Below are positions 7,364-8,608 of a stretch of 8,608 nt of DNA, in pieces. The notes below the pieces were generated by a model, which was given only the letters and a program-made list of their open reading frames with translations, made no database searches and was not told where the DNA came from. The position numbers were made by a program, and so were the translations under genes. Origin of the DNA: Treponema sp. (GTDB lineage Bacteria > Spirochaetota > Spirochaetia > Treponematales > Treponemataceae). The DNA lies in contig JAAZCS010000118.1 of assembly GCA_012513125.1 (NCBI GenBank), positions 1-8,608 of the forward strand, given 5' to 3'. The first letter of the stretch is position 1. Each line of letters opens with the position of its first letter.

Positions 7364-7392
7364 TTGCAAAATAACCGATTTATTATTAAATT
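7364..7392 (+). promoter_or_regulatory. Candidate activase promoter overlapping the upstream terminator
   Basis: TTGCAA (7364-7369), 17 bases, then TAAATT (7387-7392). Transcription would start near 7399, inside the left arm of the terminator, so only upstream transcripts would form the full hairpin. The match is modest and the region is very AT-rich. Confidence 0.3.
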
Positions 7393-7394
7393 AT

Positions 7395-7437
7395 AGGATG
7401 TGTAATCATTAGAAAAATAATGTGCACATCCTTTTTT
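7395..7437 (+). terminator. Rho-independent terminator after the cyclase operon
   Basis: AGGATGTG (7395-7402) pairs perfectly with CACATCCT (7425-7432). The run of six T begins at 7432. Inside the loop a second stem forms from CATTA (7407-7411) and TAATG (7418-7422) around GAAAAA. It lies about 70 bases after the coiled-coil stop and 38 bases before the next start codon. Confidence 0.85.
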
Positions 7438-7461
7438 ATTTATTAATGAGAAAGATTAAAT

Positions 7462-7465
7462 AGGA
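7462..7465 (+). promoter_or_regulatory. Ribosome binding site of the activase gene
   Basis: AGGA ends nine bases before the ATG at 7475 and supports that start. Confidence 0.65.
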
Positions 7466-7474
7466 AACGTATTA

Positions 7475-8608
7475 ATGGAAGAAAAACAACAAGCTGCATT
7501 GCCAGTTAGAATGGGTATTGATGTAGGCTCAACTACTGTAAAAATTGCAATATTGAATAATGATGATAAATTAATTTATGGTGTATATGAAAGGCATCGG
7601 GCAGATATAAGAAAGACAATTATTACAGAGGTAAATAAAGCTCTCGATTTTTTGGAAGAAAAATGTCCTAATAAAAAAAATCAAGCAATTAGTGTAAAAG
7701 TTACTGGTTCTGGAGGATTGTCTGTTTCGCAATGGTTGAATATTCCTTTTATTCAGGAAGTTATTGCAGCGACTACAGCAGTAAAAAAAATAATCCCACA
7801 GACAGATGTTGTAATAGAATTAGGTGGCGAAGACGCAAAAATCACTTATTTTAAAGGTGGTGTTGAGCAGAGAATGAATGGAACTTGTGCCGGTGGAACA
7901 GGTTCTTTTATTGATCAAATGGCAGCTTTGCTAGAAACAGACGCAATGGGATTGAATGAACTTGCAAAAAAACAAGAACAGATTTATCCAATTGCTGCCC
8001 GTTGTGGTGTTTTTGCAAAAACTGATATTCAGCCATTAATTAATGAGGGTGCTAGAAAAGAAGATATTGCAGCTTCAATTTTTCAAGCAGTAGTAAATCA
8101 AACAATTTCTGGTCTTGCGTGCGGAAAACCAATCAGAGGAAATGTTGCTTTTTTAGGTGGACCTCTTCATTTTTTGGATCAGTTAAGAGAAAGATTTATA
8201 CAGACATTAAAACTAAAAGAAAATGAAATTATTGTTCCAGAAAATTCTCAATTATTTGTAGCGGCTGGATGTGCCTATAGTGCCGAGAGAAAAATAACAC
8301 TTTCTGATGGAAATGATTTTGTTTTTCCTACAATTGATGAATTTAGAAAAAGTCTTGAAAACCTTGTTGGCGTAGAATTAAATGAAGTTCAGAGATTGGA
8401 ACCTTTGTTTAAAGGTCAAGATGAGTTGGATGAATTTACAGTTAGACATTCCGAGCAAAAGGCAAAGCGTGGTGAATTATCAAAAGTGGGACGAATAAGT
8501 ATCTCATTGTCGGAAATTAAAAGGCCAGTAAGACTCACGTTAACGGTGACGCTGGATACGTGCAAAAATAGCTATCCGGTGTGGGTATATCCGGAGACAA
8601 AACCTGAC
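7475..8608 (+). CDS. Fused 2-hydroxyacyl-CoA dehydratase/benzoyl-CoA reductase-type activase (3'-partial, probably chimeric end)
   Basis: ATP-driven [4Fe-4S] electron donor of the BcrA/BadF/HgdC (ASKHA) family, which activates radical CoA dehydratases or reductases in anaerobes. The frame runs from ATG to the window edge (378 codons). Visible motifs are the phosphate loop GIDVGSTTVK (14-23), GGEDAKI (117-123), NGTCAGGTGSFID (135-147, Cys138), ARCGVFAKTDIQ (175-186, Cys177) and FLGGPL (226-231). The two cysteines match the ligands that bridge a cluster between subunits. The pattern, especially FLGGPL and the long RCGVFAKTD block, fits the very large fused proteins (two ASKHA domains plus a DUF2229-type region, over 1,000 residues), of which this would be the first domain. 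Near residue 337 the expected second ASKHA domain fails to appear and unrelated sequence takes over. Exact substrate unknown. Confidence 0.88.
   Translation, partial: MEEKQQAALPVRMGIDVGSTTVKIAILNNDDKLIYGVYERHRADIRKTIITEVNKALDFLEEKCPNKKNQAISVKVTGSGGLSVSQWLNIPFIQEVIAATTAVKKIIPQTDVVIELGGEDAKITYFKGGVEQRMNGTCAGGTGSFIDQMAALLETDAMGLNELAKKQEQIYPIAARCGVFAKTDIQPLINEGARKEDIAASIFQAVVNQTISGLACGKPIRGNVAFLGGPLHFLDQLRERFIQTLKLKENEIIVPENSQLFVAAGCAYSAERKITLSDGNDFVFPTIDEFRKSLENLVGVELNEVQRLEPLFKGQDELDEFTVRHSEQKAKRGELSKVGRISISLSEIKRPVRLTLTVTLDTCKNSYPVWVYPETKPD
8489..8608 (+). other. Foreign-looking in-frame segment resembling a Bacteroidetes glycoside hydrolase
   Basis: From about activase residue 339 the peptide reads GRISISLSEIKRPVRLTLTV, then KNSYPVWVYPETKPD. 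This alternating hydrophobic pattern and the NSYPxWVYPE motif recall beta-sandwich regions of Bacteroidetes GH2-type glycoside hydrolases, judged from memory. G+C in 8521-8608 is 43 of 88 bases, against 19 of 60 at 8281-8340, and codons such as ACG, CCG and CTG appear that are rare elsewhere in the window. No stop marks the join, probably by chance. Likely a chimeric assembly join; true recombination is less likely. Confidence 0.6.

Noticed and set aside
8489..8608. Genuine activase-glycoside hydrolase fusion or transposon insertion
   Set aside because: No inverted repeats or transposase sequence at the join, the fusion makes no biochemical sense, and the G+C shift fits a chimeric contig better.

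Overview
The window looks like a spirochaete, most likely a host-associated Treponema. It is AT-rich (about one third G+C by eye). It pairs a membrane class III adenylate cyclase with a MurJ flippase, an M24 peptidase and a long fused 2-hydroxyacyl-CoA dehydratase-type activase, a mix familiar from Treponema. Genus is inferred from gene content and codon use only. Both ends cut through open reading frames, so this may be a whole short metagenomic contig.

Layout: (1) Bases 2-865 (+) encode the rest of a very acidic, low-complexity protein with 20 consecutive aspartates. A small helical ORF (875-1159) follows in the same frame after one TGA. (2) Bases 1188-3982 (-) form a two-gene operon: murJ (lipid II flippase) and an M24 Xaa-Pro-aminopeptidase-like gene joined by an ATGA overlap. 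It converges on the first block. (3) Bases 3983-4131 form a divergent promoter region with three full copies and a partial fourth copy of a 22-bp AT-rich repeat, each full copy holding a TATAAT box. (4) Bases 4132-7322 (+) form a second operon: an adenylate cyclase with a periplasmic sensor, HAMP, catalytic domain and helical tail, overlapped by a gene for a single-pass membrane coiled-coil protein of unknown function. A two-tier hairpin terminator follows at 7395-7437. (5) From 7475 (+) runs the N-terminal part of a fused BcrA/BadF/HgdC-type activase, which leaves the window still open.

The cyclase and the coiled-coil protein probably work together. The coiled-coil protein's long C-terminal part is predicted to lie on the same (outer) side of the membrane as the cyclase sensor, and the genes are translationally linked. 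murJ serves peptidoglycan export. The activase would power a radical dehydratase or reductase in anaerobic metabolism.

The strongest anomaly is the last ~120 bases. The activase frame stays open, but the peptide stops resembling an activase and becomes a beta-strand sequence like Bacteroidetes glycoside hydrolases, with G+C rising to about half. I read this as a chimeric join, probably an assembly artefact. I found no convincing undescribed defence or mobile system; the best candidates for new biology are the cyclase/coiled-coil pair and the 22-bp promoter repeats.
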